58,314 nt of DNA from Comamonadaceae bacterium (GTDB lineage Bacteria; Pseudomonadota; Gammaproteobacteria; Burkholderiales; Burkholderiaceae_C). The position numbers and the translations under genes were made by a program. The stretch lies in assembly GCA_947476465.1 (NCBI GenBank), contig CANJQN010000025.1, forward strand, positions 1-58,314, written 5' to 3'. The notes under the pieces are model-generated. The model searched no databases. It was not told the origin of the DNA and saw only the letters and a list, made by a program, of their open reading frames with translations. The first letter of the stretch is position 1; the number at the start of each line of letters is the position of its first letter. Shown piece by piece: positions 8,234 through 17,110 of the stretch.

Positions 8234-9289
8234 TCAGGCCGCCACCAGCACGATGCGCCCGCGCACCTTGCCCTCTTCGAGCAGGTGCAGGGCCTCGTTG
8301 GCCTGGCTCTTGGGCATGCGGGTCACCGGGATCGGTTTGAGCTTGCCTTCGCGCGCCAGCGCGGCGACGTCGCGCAGGTCTTGCGGGTTGCCGGTCTTGG
8401 TGCCGTGGATGGTGCGCGGCCGGAAGATCATGCCCGCCAGGGACAGCTCGATGTGCCCTCCGCCCACGCCGACGAGCACCAGCTTGCCTCCCTCGATCAG
8501 GCATTCGAGGGCGACAGCGGCTGTCGCGCCGATGTTCACGAAATCGATCGCAGCCTTCACCGGGCCGCCGGTCGCGGCCATGATGCGCTCGACCAGGCCT
8601 TCGGACTTGCCGTCGAGCGCGGCGCTGGCGCCCATCTCGAGCGCGGCTTCGCGCTTGTCGGCGGCGATGTCGACGCTGACGATGTTGCGGTGCCCCAGTG
8701 CGCGCAGCATGGAAATCGCCTGCAGGCCCAGGCCGCCGGCGCCGAACAGCACCACAGGTTCGTCAGCGCCCAACGGCTGCACCTTGCGGATCGCCGAATA
8801 CACCGTGATGCCCGAGCACGCCAGCGTGGCGGCGAAGGCCGGATCGATATTGCCGACCAGCACCAGCATGCGTGCGTTGGGCACGGACACTTCATCGCCG
8901 AAGCCGCCGTCGTGCAGGATGCCGATGCCATGCGGTTTGGTGCACAGGTTGTCGTTGCCGGCCTTGCACACCGCGCACTCGCCACAGCCGAGCCAGGGAT
9001 AGACGATGCACAGGTCGCCGACCTTCACGCCAGCGGCGTCGGGCCCCAGGCGTGTGACACGGCCCACGATTTCATGGCCCGGGGCGCGCGGCAGCTGCAC
9101 GCCGCGGTCGACCAGCTTCATGATCTTGCCGCCGCCCATGTCGTACGCGCCGTGCCAGAAATGCAGGTCGGAATGGCACACGCCGGCGTGCGTGACGCTC
9201 AGAACCACCTCGCTGCCCACCGGCGTCAGCGGCGCACGCTCGATCCACTGCAACGGCTTGTTGTTTTCCACAATGGCCCAGGCACCCAT
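8234..9289 (-). CDS. Zinc-dependent medium-chain alcohol dehydrogenase
   Basis: A 351-residue MDR-family dehydrogenase. Catalytic zinc ligands are C38 (GVCHSD) and the GHE motif at 71-73; the structural zinc site is C102, C105, C108 and C116. The nucleotide-binding motif VLFGAGGLGLQAI lies near residue 175. It probably oxidises an alcohol or hydroxyacyl intermediate with NAD(P). I chose ATG 9289 because GGAG lies 6 nt upstream of it. ATGs at 9301 and 9340 lack a ribosome site, although they would keep the frame. It belongs to the minus-strand operon with AtuA downstream. The 166 bp upstream, before the end of the crotonase gene, hold only a weak GC hairpin (9352-9366), so an internal promoter is possible but not visible. 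Confidence 0.88.
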   Translation of the reverse strand: MGAWAIVENNKPLQWIERAPLTPVGSEVVLSVTHAGVCHSDLHFWHGAYDMGGGKIMKLVDRGVQLPRAPGHEIVGRVTRLGPDAAGVKVGDLCIVYPWLGCGECAVCKAGNDNLCTKPHGIGILHDGGFGDEVSVPNARMLVLVGNIDPAFAATLACSGITVYSAIRKVQPLGADEPVVLFGAGGLGLQAISMLRALGHRNIVSVDIAADKREAALEMGASAALDGKSEGLVERIMAATGGPVKAAIDFVNIGATAAVALECLIEGGKLVLVGVGGGHIELSLAGMIFRPRTIHGTKTGNPQDLRDVAALAREGKLKPIPVTRMPKSQANEALHLLEEGKVRGRIVLVAA

Positions 9290-9455
9290 CTTTGTCTCCA
9301 TGTCGATTTCGTTCGGTTGTCGAGGCTCGCGGGCTGACATTTTGTACCAGACGCCCGAACCGGGCGCCCGATCGACCCGGGTGATCCCGGACCGCGAACG
9401 CTACTGGAGCGACGAAGCGGCAATTCTCGCTGCTGACCCTGCGTGATCGCGCGGG

Positions 9456-10244
9456 TCAAGTTCGCGCCGGCCAGCAGAAGGTCGGAGGCTCGCCCGCGAT
9501 CGCCTTGGCGACGGCGGCACGCGCGTAGTCGGACGAAACCGCCACCCCTTGCGCCGCCGCTTCCATCTCGAGTGCGGTGCGCAAGTCGGTCTCAAAGCTC
9601 GTGTTGAGCATGCGCTTGGTCAGGCCCAGGCCGGTACGCGACGCCGCCGTGAAGGAAGCCGCGATCTCGTACGCCCTGGCGAGCAGCGCCTCGCGTTCGT
9701 GGACCTCCATCACGATCCCGAGCTCCTTGGCTTCCGCGACACGGACCTCACGTCCCGAGTACATCAGCTCCTTGGCGCGCTGCAGACCCACGGCGCGCGG
9801 CAGCAGGTGCGCGCCCCCGCAGTCCGGCACGAAGCCCAGGCGCACGAACGCCATCGAGAACCGAGCTGCCGGCGTTGCCAGCACCATGTCGGCGGCCAGC
9901 ACGAGGCTGAATCCCGCACCGTAGGCAGGACCGTCGACGGCCGCGATCACGGGAACGTCGAGCTCGGCGAGCTGAGAAACCCACACGTGCGCTTCGCGCA
10001 GCCGCCAGCGGCTGGCTTCGGCCGGCTCATTCGAGAGCGCGCGCAACCCGTCGAAATCCCCGCCGGCGCAAAACGCACCGCCGGCGCCGGTGAGCACCAG
10101 CGCGCGAACGTCCGGGTCGCGCGCGACCCGCTGCAGACTGTCCGCAAGCAACGCGCGCATCTCGCCGTTGATGGCGTTGCGTCGCTCAGGGCGGTTGAAC
10201 GTGATGGTGGCGACGCTGTCGGAGATGTCGAACAGGAGGGTCAT
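9456..10244 (-). CDS. Enoyl-CoA hydratase/isomerase family protein (PaaG-like)
   Basis: A 262-residue crotonase-fold protein. Oxyanion-hole motifs are GAFCAGGDFDG and DGPAYGAGFSLVLAADM. In the segment where classic hydratases have a PE glutamate the sequence reads FSMAFVRLGFVPDCGG, with no glutamate but a VPD aspartate. That is the arrangement of PaaG-type isomerases, so isomerisation of an enoyl-CoA is as likely as hydration. It lies 12 nt downstream of the MaoC hydratase gene, in an operon that already encodes a true hydratase, which also favours an isomerase or a second-round enzyme. No strong ribosome site is visible before the ATG. Confidence 0.88.
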   Translation of the reverse strand: MTLLFDISDSVATITFNRPERRNAINGEMRALLADSLQRVARDPDVRALVLTGAGGAFCAGGDFDGLRALSNEPAEASRWRLREAHVWVSQLAELDVPVIAAVDGPAYGAGFSLVLAADMVLATPAARFSMAFVRLGFVPDCGGAHLLPRAVGLQRAKELMYSGREVRVAEAKELGIVMEVHEREALLARAYEIAASFTAASRTGLGLTKRMLNTSFETDLRTALEMEAAAQGVAVSSDYARAAVAKAIAGEPPTFCWPART

Positions 10245-10256
10245 GGTGATGTCAGA

Positions 10257-11126
10257 TCAGTCGAACGAACCCATCTGCGCAGTGCCGCCGGACAACACCA
10301 CGACATCGCGCTCTAAAACACGGCAGCGAAACGCGAGCTTGCCGCCACCTAGCCGCCAGATGTCCGTGGCGATGGTTTCGCCGGGAAAGACGGCTGATAC
10401 GAAACGACTGGAGAAGCTGCGCACGGTCAGCCGAGGCTCGCTGGCATGCGCCTGCATCACCGCGCGGCAGGCAATCGCGTAGGTGCACAGCCCGTGCAGT
10501 ATCGGCTTTGGAAAGCCCGCCTGCAGCGCGATGGCGGGGTCCGCGTGCAAGGGGTTGTAGTCGCCGCTCAGCCGATAGATCAGAGCAGCTTGCGCCAGCG
10601 TGTCAATGGCGATGCTCACGTCCGGCGCTCGCTGCGGCAGCGGCGCGGGCTGCGGGCTGGGTTGAGGCTGCGTCGAGAATCCGCCGTTGCCGCGCAAGAA
10701 GCTGCTGCCGTCCAGCGTGCAGAGGTGGTCGCCGGTGGCCTTGTCGTGGAGCTCGCGCCGGTAGGTCAGCAAAGCCCCCTTGTCGGCGCCCTTGTCATAG
10801 ATCTCAGTCACCTTCATCTGGGCGACCACTGTGCCCTTGACCGGGATGGGGCGGTGCAGCGTGATCGCCATTTCCGCGGCCATGATCTTCTTCCAGTCGA
10901 CACCGGTTCGCGGGTCTTGCATCCAGAAGCCAGGCCCCGCGAGAACCGTGGCCATCGCGGGCACGGCCTCCAGGCCGACTTCATAGACGTAGCGCAGGTG
11001 AGCGGGGGCCGTGGGATCGGCGCCGAAACCGACTCCGAGCGCATAGACGATGGTGTCGCGCTCGGTGTAGGTCTGCTCGATCTCGGGAAAGGGCCACGCG
11101 ATCAGCTTGTCGTAGTCGAGTCCCAT
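10257..11126 (-). CDS. MaoC-family (R)-specific enoyl-CoA hydratase (hydratase 2)
   Basis: A 289-residue two-hotdog protein like the hydratase part of peroxisomal multifunctional enzyme type 2. The hydratase-2 motif starts at residue 184 (YRLSGDYNPLHADP), with likely catalytic D189 and H194, followed by GFPKPILHG. The N-terminal half carries the typical degenerate hotdog (YALGVGFGADP, FWMQDPRTGVDW). It would add water to a 2-enoyl-CoA to give the (3R)-hydroxyacyl-CoA. The SDR gene lies immediately upstream, 10 nt away, and would oxidise that product. The two together reproduce a split MFE-2. GAGAGG upstream supports the start. Confidence 0.93.
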   Translation of the reverse strand: MGLDYDKLIAWPFPEIEQTYTERDTIVYALGVGFGADPTAPAHLRYVYEVGLEAVPAMATVLAGPGFWMQDPRTGVDWKKIMAAEMAITLHRPIPVKGTVVAQMKVTEIYDKGADKGALLTYRRELHDKATGDHLCTLDGSSFLRGNGGFSTQPQPSPQPAPLPQRAPDVSIAIDTLAQAALIYRLSGDYNPLHADPAIALQAGFPKPILHGLCTYAIACRAVMQAHASEPRLTVRSFSSRFVSAVFPGETIATDIWRLGGGKLAFRCRVLERDVVVLSGGTAQMGSFD

Positions 11127-11136
11127 GCTGTACCTC

Positions 11137-12078
11137 TCAGATCGGATCCCAGGAGAACACGTCGGCGCTCACGTCGAGGCCGTAGAAGTCGGACTGCATC
11201 GCCGGAATGGCGTGCTGCGCGATGTCGTGCACCGTCCAGCCTTCGGAACGGTGAACCGAACGAAGCGGCCGAGGCTGGCTCAGCAGGAAGATCTCGTTGG
11301 CCCGCACGCAGAAGACCTGCCCCGTGACCTTCTCGGCGAGGCCGCTCGCCAGGTAGACGGCCATGGGCGCGATCTTCCTGCTCTCCATCCGGCGTGCCTT
11401 CTCGACTTTCGCAGCCATCTCGGGACGGTCGATCGGGATCGATTCGACCATGCGCGTGAAGGCGAAGGGCGCGATGCAGTTCGATCGCACGTTGAACTTC
11501 TTCATGTCGGTCGCCATGGTGCGCGACAGCGCCGCCATACCGGCCTTGGCCGCACCGTAGTTGGCCTGCCCGATGTTGCCGATCAGGCCGGCGGTGGACG
11601 TGATGTTGATGAAGCTGCCGCTTTCCTGCTGCCGGAACACCGGCGCAACCGCTCGGGAAATGTTGAAGACACCGTTGAGGTTCACGTCGATCACGGCGCG
11701 CCACTCGTCGATGTCCATCTTGTGAAAGAGCCGGTCACGCAGGATGCCGGCGTTGTTCACCAGCGCGTCGATACGACCGAAAGCCTTCATCGCGGCCGCG
11801 ACCGTCGCGAACGCCTCATCCCAATCCGCGACGCTGTGGGTGTCGGCGATGGCCTTGCCACCCTTGGCGCGGATCTCGGCAACCACTTCCTGCGCCGGCG
11901 TGGCGTTGTGTCCTTCGCCGCCGATGCTCGCGCCGATGTCGTTGACGACCACGCTGGCGCCCTCGGCGGCCATCGCCAGCGCGATCTCGCGGCCGATGCC
12001 GCGGCCGCCGCCAGTGACGATGACGACGCGGTCGCGCAATACGGGTTCCTTGGCAGCCGCTTCGGCTTGTGTACTCAT
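11137..12078 (-). CDS. Short-chain dehydrogenase, MFE-2-type 3-hydroxyacyl-CoA dehydrogenase
   Basis: A 313-residue classical SDR. The cofactor loop TGGGRGIG is at 22-29, NNAG at 108-111, and the catalytic triad is S161, Y174 and K178 (YGAAK). The insert near 51-62 (IGGEGHNATP) and LRDRLFHKM are typical of the dehydrogenase part of multifunctional enzyme type 2, which makes (3R)-hydroxyacyl-CoA the likely substrate. A C-terminal extension of about 55 residues after VTGQVFCVRANE is also typical of that group. It pairs with the MaoC hydratase 10 nt downstream. GGAGAGACC precedes the ATG. Confidence 0.92.
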   Translation of the reverse strand: MSTQAEAAAKEPVLRDRVVIVTGGGRGIGREIALAMAAEGASVVVNDIGASIGGEGHNATPAQEVVAEIRAKGGKAIADTHSVADWDEAFATVAAAMKAFGRIDALVNNAGILRDRLFHKMDIDEWRAVIDVNLNGVFNISRAVAPVFRQQESGSFINITSTAGLIGNIGQANYGAAKAGMAALSRTMATDMKKFNVRSNCIAPFAFTRMVESIPIDRPEMAAKVEKARRMESRKIAPMAVYLASGLAEKVTGQVFCVRANEIFLLSQPRPLRSVHRSEGWTVHDIAQHAIPAMQSDFYGLDVSADVFSWDPI

Positions 12079-12102
12079 CTTGGTCTCTCCATCAAAAGAA
12101 AT

Positions 12103-12489
12103 TCATGCCGGCGCGAACATCGGCACCAGCGTGCCGTCGCCGGTGGGTCGATAAACCGCCTTGACCTTCATGCCGATCGCGACGGCCGAGGGGTCGCAGT
12201 CGACGATGTTCGTCATCATCGCGACGCCCTCGTCAAGCCGCACATAGGCCATCACGTAGGGCGGGTCGGCGCGCTGCATCACGCTGAACGTGTAGACCTC
12301 GCCCTTGCCGGCGCTGTCCACCCAGTCGGTCTCGCCGCTGCAAAAGGGGCAGTTCGGGCGGGGGTAGTAGTGCACTTGCGAGCATTCCCGGCAGCGGCGC
12401 AGCAGCAGCTTGCCTTGCGCGGCCGCGGCCCAGAACGGGCCCGTATCGGCTGTGGCCTTGGGGGAAGGGAGGTTGTTGGTGTTGCTCAT
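12103..12489 (-). CDS. DUF35 (ChsH2-like) zinc-ribbon/OB-fold protein
   Basis: A 128-residue protein with a rubredoxin-like zinc ribbon, C33-x2-C36 and C47-x2-C50, followed by an OB fold (GKGEVYTFSVMQ, PYVMAYVRLDEG). DUF35 proteins are obligate partners of thiolase-like enzymes and acyl-CoA hydratases. In steroid degradation the DUF35 domain of ChsH2 is needed for Ltp2 aldolase activity. The gene lies 7 nt after the thiolase-like gene and the two almost certainly form a complex. A second such pair is at 32410-33995. Confidence 0.93.
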   Translation of the reverse strand: MSNTNNLPSPKATADTGPFWAAAAQGKLLLRRCRECSQVHYYPRPNCPFCSGETDWVDSAGKGEVYTFSVMQRADPPYVMAYVRLDEGVAMMTNIVDCDPSAVAIGMKVKAVYRPTGDGTLVPMFAPA

Positions 12490-12496
12490 GTCGTGC

Positions 12497-13666
12497 TTAC
12501 TCCCTGCCGAGGATCAAGGTGGCGCTGCCGTGGCGCGTACTCATGCGCCCGCCCGTGCCGTGGGCCAGTGCGAAGCCGCAGTTCGCCACCTGCACCTGCG
12601 GGTTCGCCGTGCCGCGCAGCTGGCGCACCGCCTCGATCACCTTCGTCATGCCACCGCGGTTGCCAGGATGGTTGTTGCACAGGCCGCCGCCATCGGTATT
12701 GAACGGCAATGCGCCACGGCCGCTGATCAGGCCACCGTCTTGCACGAAGGCGCCGCCCTCCCCCTTCTTGCAAAAGCCCAGATCCTCCAGCGCGATCAGC
12801 ACCGAGATGGTGAAACTGTCGTAGATGGAGGCGTACTGGATGTCGCGCGGCGTCAGGCCGGCTTCCTTGAAGGCCGTGGGCCCGGACAGCGCCCCAGCGG
12901 AAGTGGTCAGGTCGATGCGCCCGCCGTTCGTGGTGCCCGCCGCTTCGCCCGCGCCGAGCACGGTGACGCGCGGCACCTTGAGTTCACGCGCGACCTCGGG
13001 CCGCGCGACGATGACCGCGCCGCCGCCATCGCTGATCACGCAGCAGTCGAGCTTGTGCAGCGGATCGGCGATCATCGGCGAAGCCAGCACCTGTTCCACC
13101 GTGACAGGCTCCCTGCGCAGGGCAAGGGGGTTGAACTGCGCGTGGTGAGACGCGGCCACCCGGATCCAGGCGAGCTGCTCGCTGGTGGTGCCAAACTCGT
13201 GCATGTGCCGCTTTGCGCACATCGCGTAGAGGTTGGCGATGGCCGGCCGATAGGGCTGCTCGAACTGCGCGCAGGGGTCATCGAACTCGTAAGGCCGCAG
13301 GGCGGTGCCAGTGGCCATGCCGGCGGTGCGCGGGCGTCCCGCCATCGTGATCAGCGCGACGTCGCATTTGCCCGCGGCGATGGCTTGCGCCGCATGCGAG
13401 ACATGCACCAGGTACGAGGAACCGCCGGTTTCCGTGGTGTCCATGTGGCGCGGCCGCAGGCCCATGTACTCAATGAGCGAGGTGCCGCCCATGCCGGGCG
13501 CATCGCTGTCGCAGAAGTAGCCGTCGACGTCGTTCTTGTGCAGCCCGGCATCGCGCAGCGCGCCAAAAGCGACGTCCGCATGCAGCTGGGCCAGCGAAAT
13601 ATTCGGTGCGTGGCGCGTGGGGTGCTCGTAGGCACCGACGATGCACGCCTTTCCTTTGATGCTCAC
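12497..13666 (-). CDS. Thiolase-like protein (SCP-x/lipid-transfer type)
   Basis: A 389-residue thiolase-superfamily protein starting at GTG (13666). The position of the thiolase nucleophilic cysteine aligns by eye to the glycine/serine stretch ETGGSSYL (79-86), so normal Claisen thiolysis is doubtful. The C-terminal part keeps an HPG motif (H333 in NTDGGGLCNNHPGNRGG) and a tyrosine in IYDSFT (Y282). It therefore differs from the Ltp2-like paralogue at 32410, which has GYFHG in place of HPG. With its DUF35 partner it may act as a retro-aldolase or an unusual thiolase on a beta-hydroxy or beta-keto acyl-CoA. It sits between the CoA-transferase and DUF35 genes in the minus operon. Confidence 0.88.
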   Translation of the reverse strand: MSIKGKACIVGAYEHPTRHAPNISLAQLHADVAFGALRDAGLHKNDVDGYFCDSDAPGMGGTSLIEYMGLRPRHMDTTETGGSSYLVHVSHAAQAIAAGKCDVALITMAGRPRTAGMATGTALRPYEFDDPCAQFEQPYRPAIANLYAMCAKRHMHEFGTTSEQLAWIRVAASHHAQFNPLALRREPVTVEQVLASPMIADPLHKLDCCVISDGGGAVIVARPEVARELKVPRVTVLGAGEAAGTTNGGRIDLTTSAGALSGPTAFKEAGLTPRDIQYASIYDSFTISVLIALEDLGFCKKGEGGAFVQDGGLISGRGALPFNTDGGGLCNNHPGNRGGMTKVIEAVRQLRGTANPQVQVANCGFALAHGTGGRMSTRHGSATLILGRE

Positions 13667-13692
13667 CTTGGTTCGTCCTGTCGTTGATGATG

Positions 13693-14946
13693 CTAGGCCA
13701 TCGCACGGCGCAGCTGCGCGCGATGGTCAGGGTGTGCGATGGAAATCAAGGCCTCCCGCCGCTCTCGGGTGGACTTGTCATACAGCTGCGCGGCTCCGTA
13801 CTCGGTGACCACCGTGTGCAGCGCATGTCGTGGGAGCGTGATGGGCGTTCCGGCCGCGAGCGTGGGCACGATTCGCGATCGTCCGCCGCCCGTGGTCGAC
13901 GGCAGTGCGACGATGCTGCGCCCGCCTTCCGAGAGCCACGAGCCCTCGATGAAATCAATGCTGCCTCCGATGCCGCTGATCTGCCTGCCGCCCAGCATTT
14001 CGGAATTGCATTGGCCGAGCAGGTCGATCTCCAGGCACGAGTTCACTGAATACAAGGCGCGAACTCGGCTGAGCTCCACCGGGTTCTGCATGCGGATGGA
14101 AGGAACCATCTGAACCAACTCGTTGCGCGCGACGAAGTCGAATGTGCGCTGGGTGCCCAGTGACTCGACGGCGACGATGCTCGGCCCGCCGGGGCGGATC
14201 GGGCACAGTCCCCCGCCGCGCGCGAGGTCGACGGCCTCGTCGGTGACCAGGGAATACAGGCTCACCTCGCGTCCGCGCCTTTGCACGCCATTGAGGGTGG
14301 CCGAAGGAATGCCGCCCACGCCGACTTGCAGCACCGCGCCGTTGGGCACCAACTCGGCGACCCGGTCGCCCACGCTGGCGAGCACCGGGTCGTCGACCGT
14401 GGGTTGGTCGAAGGGCTCCAACGCTCGCGAGACGCGCAGTGCGACATCGACGTCCGACACCGCCACGCGCGACTCGCCGAAGCTCCATGGCATCTGGTCG
14501 TTGACCTGCGCGATCACTGTCCGCGCATACTGGATGGCGCTGTGGTTGTACCCGGTACTCACGCCAAGGCTGTGGAAGCCGGCCTCTTCGGGCGAGAGGT
14601 GGATGAGCGCAACGTCAGGCTTGAGATCGCGCAGGAAACGGTCAATGCGCGCCCACGAGATCGGCAGGAACTCCACGTGCGCACCCGCAATGCCCTTCAT
14701 GAAGGCATGCGGCATGTGCCAGGTGACGTAACGCAGACGCTCGTCGTAGGGCGGCGCCATGAACGCGTAGTTCGACGGGCCGCACAGCATGCCGGAGTAC
14801 AGCGTCACGCCCCGCAGACGTTCGGAGTCTTCCATGATGCCCTGGAGCAATGCCGATGGCACACCTGAGCACCCCGCGACGACCACCTTGTCGCCGGGCT
14901 GGATGGCGGCGACGGCGGCGCGCGCGGATTCGACGTATCGCGTCAT
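13693..14946 (-). CDS. Acetyl-CoA hydrolase/4-hydroxybutyrate CoA-transferase family protein
   Basis: A 417-residue family I CoA-transferase-like protein with VGVGGIPSATLN (208-219), CPIRPGGPSI, the C-terminal GGSIDFIEGSWLSEGGRSIV, and PTLAAGTPITLPRH. Family members move CoA between carboxylates through a glutamyl-CoA intermediate, the glutamate lying in an HTE/HSE-x5-DG-type motif. The matching segment here is LYSLVTDEAVDL. By eye, Ser232 takes the place of the catalytic Glu, with E237 five residues further on. The protein may therefore be inactive as a transferase, hydrolytic, or use another residue. It lies between the Bug and thiolase-like genes, so a role in exchanging CoA on the imported substrate is plausible. 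Confidence 0.85.
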   Translation of the reverse strand: MTRYVESARAAVAAIQPGDKVVVAGCSGVPSALLQGIMEDSERLRGVTLYSGMLCGPSNYAFMAPPYDERLRYVTWHMPHAFMKGIAGAHVEFLPISWARIDRFLRDLKPDVALIHLSPEEAGFHSLGVSTGYNHSAIQYARTVIAQVNDQMPWSFGESRVAVSDVDVALRVSRALEPFDQPTVDDPVLASVGDRVAELVPNGAVLQVGVGGIPSATLNGVQRRGREVSLYSLVTDEAVDLARGGGLCPIRPGGPSIVAVESLGTQRTFDFVARNELVQMVPSIRMQNPVELSRVRALYSVNSCLEIDLLGQCNSEMLGGRQISGIGGSIDFIEGSWLSEGGRSIVALPSTTGGGRSRIVPTLAAGTPITLPRHALHTVVTEYGAAQLYDKSTRERREALISIAHPDHRAQLRRAMA

Positions 14947-14959
14947 TGGCGCCCGGCTC

Positions 14960-15925
14960 TTACTTGAGATCGCCGGCTTCGCGCTTGAGGCGGGCCCAGC
15001 GGTCGAAGTCCTTGACCAGAACGCTGCGGAACTCAGAGCCGTCCGTGTAGAGCGCCTTGTTGCCCCCGTCCACCGCGTAACGGGTGTGGGCCTCGCTCTC
15101 GACCGCTTTCTTCAACGCATCGCGCAACCGCTGCATCACAGGCGCAGGGACGCCGGGGGGCGCCGCGAGCGCGTTGATGCCGTCGTACTCGAAGTCGTCC
15201 ACGCCCTGCTCCGCCGCGGTTTCAAGTGCGGGGTACATGGGCGAGCGCACGCTTCCCCCTGCGGCGATCGCGCGCAGAGCGCCGGAGACGACATGCGGCC
15301 TGGACTGGTTGGCGTCGGTGAGCAGCAGTCCGATCCGGCCGGCCACCGTGTCCATCATCGCCGGCTGGATGCCCTTGTGCGGCACATGGGTGATATTGAG
15401 ACCCCGGCGCTTGGCAAGCACGGTCATGGCGAGGTGGCTCGGGCTGCCGTGGCCTGAGGTCGTGTAAGGGGTTCCGGGATTGGCCTTGAGGTAGGCCTCC
15501 AGTTCCTTCAAGTTCTTCACATCGATGACCTTCGGGTTCACCACCACCAGCATCGGCTGGACGATGGTGCCGCCAACGACCGACATGCGGGTGTCGATGT
15601 CGATCGCCTTGTTCTGGGCCTGCAATGCAACGGTCGACGCGTTGGGCATCAGCAGCACGGTGTAGCCGTCCGGCTTGCTGGTTGTCAGCACGTCGAGCGC
15701 GATCACCCCACTGGCGCCGGGCTTGTTGTCGACCACCACACTCTGGCCGAGCGCAGTGGCCATCTCACGCGCGAGGATGCGCCCGCCGATGTCCGTCGGC
15801 CCGCCTGCGGCGAAACCAATCATCATCTTGATCGGCTGGTCCGGGTAGGTGCCCTGTGCCCAGGCGCCAGAGAACGGCAAGGCCAGGGACGTGATTGCGG
15901 CAATGAGCCAGCGAGTGAGTTTCAT
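14960..15925 (-). CDS. Bug family (TctC-like) periplasmic substrate-binding protein
   Basis: A 321-residue secreted binding protein. The signal peptide is residues 1-24 (IAAITSLALPFSGAWA), then come the Bug signatures YPDQPIKMMIGFAAGGPTD, VVVDNKPGASG and KPDGYTVLLM, and later HVPHKGIQPAM. Bug proteins bind small carboxylates, and some work with TctAB membrane proteins; no TctA or TctB gene is present in the window. GGAGAC lies before the ATG. It sits within the minus operon between the acyl-CoA dehydrogenase and CoA-transferase genes, so it probably captures the pathway substrate or senses it. Confidence 0.94.
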   Translation of the reverse strand: MKLTRWLIAAITSLALPFSGAWAQGTYPDQPIKMMIGFAAGGPTDIGGRILAREMATALGQSVVVDNKPGASGVIALDVLTTSKPDGYTVLLMPNASTVALQAQNKAIDIDTRMSVVGGTIVQPMLVVVNPKVIDVKNLKELEAYLKANPGTPYTTSGHGSPSHLAMTVLAKRRGLNITHVPHKGIQPAMMDTVAGRIGLLLTDANQSRPHVVSGALRAIAAGGSVRSPMYPALETAAEQGVDDFEYDGINALAAPPGVPAPVMQRLRDALKKAVESEAHTRYAVDGGNKALYTDGSEFRSVLVKDFDRWARLKREAGDLK

Positions 15926-15962
15926 GCTTTTGTCTCCGTTAGGGTTTCATGACTGCGGGGTC

Positions 15963-17108
15963 TCACAGTTCCTCCTCAAGCACCGAGCCGATCCGTGAAA
16001 GGCGCCGTGCATGGAAGTCGGTATCGCCGAAGCTCGATCGCAATGTCGCGAGCTTGCGTGCGTAGTGGCCAATGGGGTGCTCGTTGGTCATGCCGATGCC
16101 CCCGTGAAGCTGGATCGCCGAGTCACCCACCAGGCGTGCCGCACGCTCGGCGACGATCTTGGCGGCGGACACGCCGGCGCCGCGTCGCGCGGGATCGGCT
16201 TCATCGACGGACATCGCAGCGAACATGGCCATGCTGCGCGCCTGTTCGATCGCGACATGCATGTCGGCGGCACGATGCTGGAGCGCCTGGAAGCTGCCGA
16301 TGGGCACGCCGAACTGTTTGCGGGTCTTCATGTAGTCGAGCGTCAAGCGCAAGGCGGCATCCATGGCGCCCACGGCTTCCGCGACGATCGCGGCGGTGGC
16401 GGCGTCCTCGACTTCGTGAATCACCGCGAGCGAATCCGGCGCGGCGTCCAGTTGGCCGGAGGCCGCCACGGGAACGTCGCGCAGCTCGATTTCCGCCATC
16501 GGCATGCCGTCGATGCGGCGCATGGCGTGAACAGCGACGCCCGGCGCGCGCGCGTCGACGGCGAACAGGCCCATGGGGCCCTGCGCATGACCGACCCTGG
16601 CGCTCACTACGAGACAGTCGGCGCTGGCGCCGTGGAGCACTTGCGACTTTCGGCCGTTCACGCGCCAACCGGAGCCGTCGCGCTCGACTTGCGTTCTGAC
16701 AAGGTCAGGGTCCATTCGATTACCAGGCTCGCCGTGGGCCCAGGCGGCGATGCACTCGCCCGAGGCGATGGGCCACAGGTACTGGGCCCTTTGCGCCTGG
16801 GAACCCGCCTTGGCGAATGCGCGGCCCGCCAGCACGATCGAGGGCAGGTAAGGCTCGACCAGCAGCGAGCCGCCGAATGCCTGCATGACCAGCATCACGT
16901 CCACCGCGTTGCCGCCGTGCCCGCCGACGCTCTCATCGAAGGGCAACCCGGTCACGCCCATTTCGGCCAGCCCATTCCAGAGCGTTCGACTCCAGCCTGT
17001 CGGCGACGCGAGGGCCGCCACCCGGTCACGAAACGAATAGCGCTCGGCCAGGACGCGCTCGACGCTGTCCACGAGCAGGCGCTGAGTGTCGGTGAGGGAA
17101 AAATCCAT
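15963..17108 (-). CDS. Acyl-CoA dehydrogenase, probable non-catalytic subunit
   Basis: A 381-residue acyl-CoA dehydrogenase fold: TDTQRLLVDSVERVL at the start, AWAHGEPGN in the middle, TRKQFGVPIGSFQALQHRAA at 262-281, and QLHGGIGMTNEHPIGHYARK at 333-352. It has no glutamate at either usual catalytic position. The late site has no EGT, and the early site (E247-like in other members) aligns to about Ala237. This is the pattern of the non-catalytic partner in heterotetrameric dehydrogenases such as ChsE1-ChsE2. The true catalytic partner is probably the gene directly upstream, 2 nt away. I chose the ATG at 17108; an upstream in-frame start would add 38 residues inside the neighbouring gene. Confidence 0.88.
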   Translation of the reverse strand: MDFSLTDTQRLLVDSVERVLAERYSFRDRVAALASPTGWSRTLWNGLAEMGVTGLPFDESVGGHGGNAVDVMLVMQAFGGSLLVEPYLPSIVLAGRAFAKAGSQAQRAQYLWPIASGECIAAWAHGEPGNRMDPDLVRTQVERDGSGWRVNGRKSQVLHGASADCLVVSARVGHAQGPMGLFAVDARAPGVAVHAMRRIDGMPMAEIELRDVPVAASGQLDAAPDSLAVIHEVEDAATAAIVAEAVGAMDAALRLTLDYMKTRKQFGVPIGSFQALQHRAADMHVAIEQARSMAMFAAMSVDEADPARRGAGVSAAKIVAERAARLVGDSAIQLHGGIGMTNEHPIGHYARKLATLRSSFGDTDFHARRLSRIGSVLEEEL

Positions 17109-17110
17109 GG

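Noticed and set aside
9352..9366. GC hairpin CGCCCG-AAC-CGGGCG after the crotonase gene
   Set aside because: There is no T-run on either side, and the stem is short in a GC-rich region, so it does not support a terminator call.
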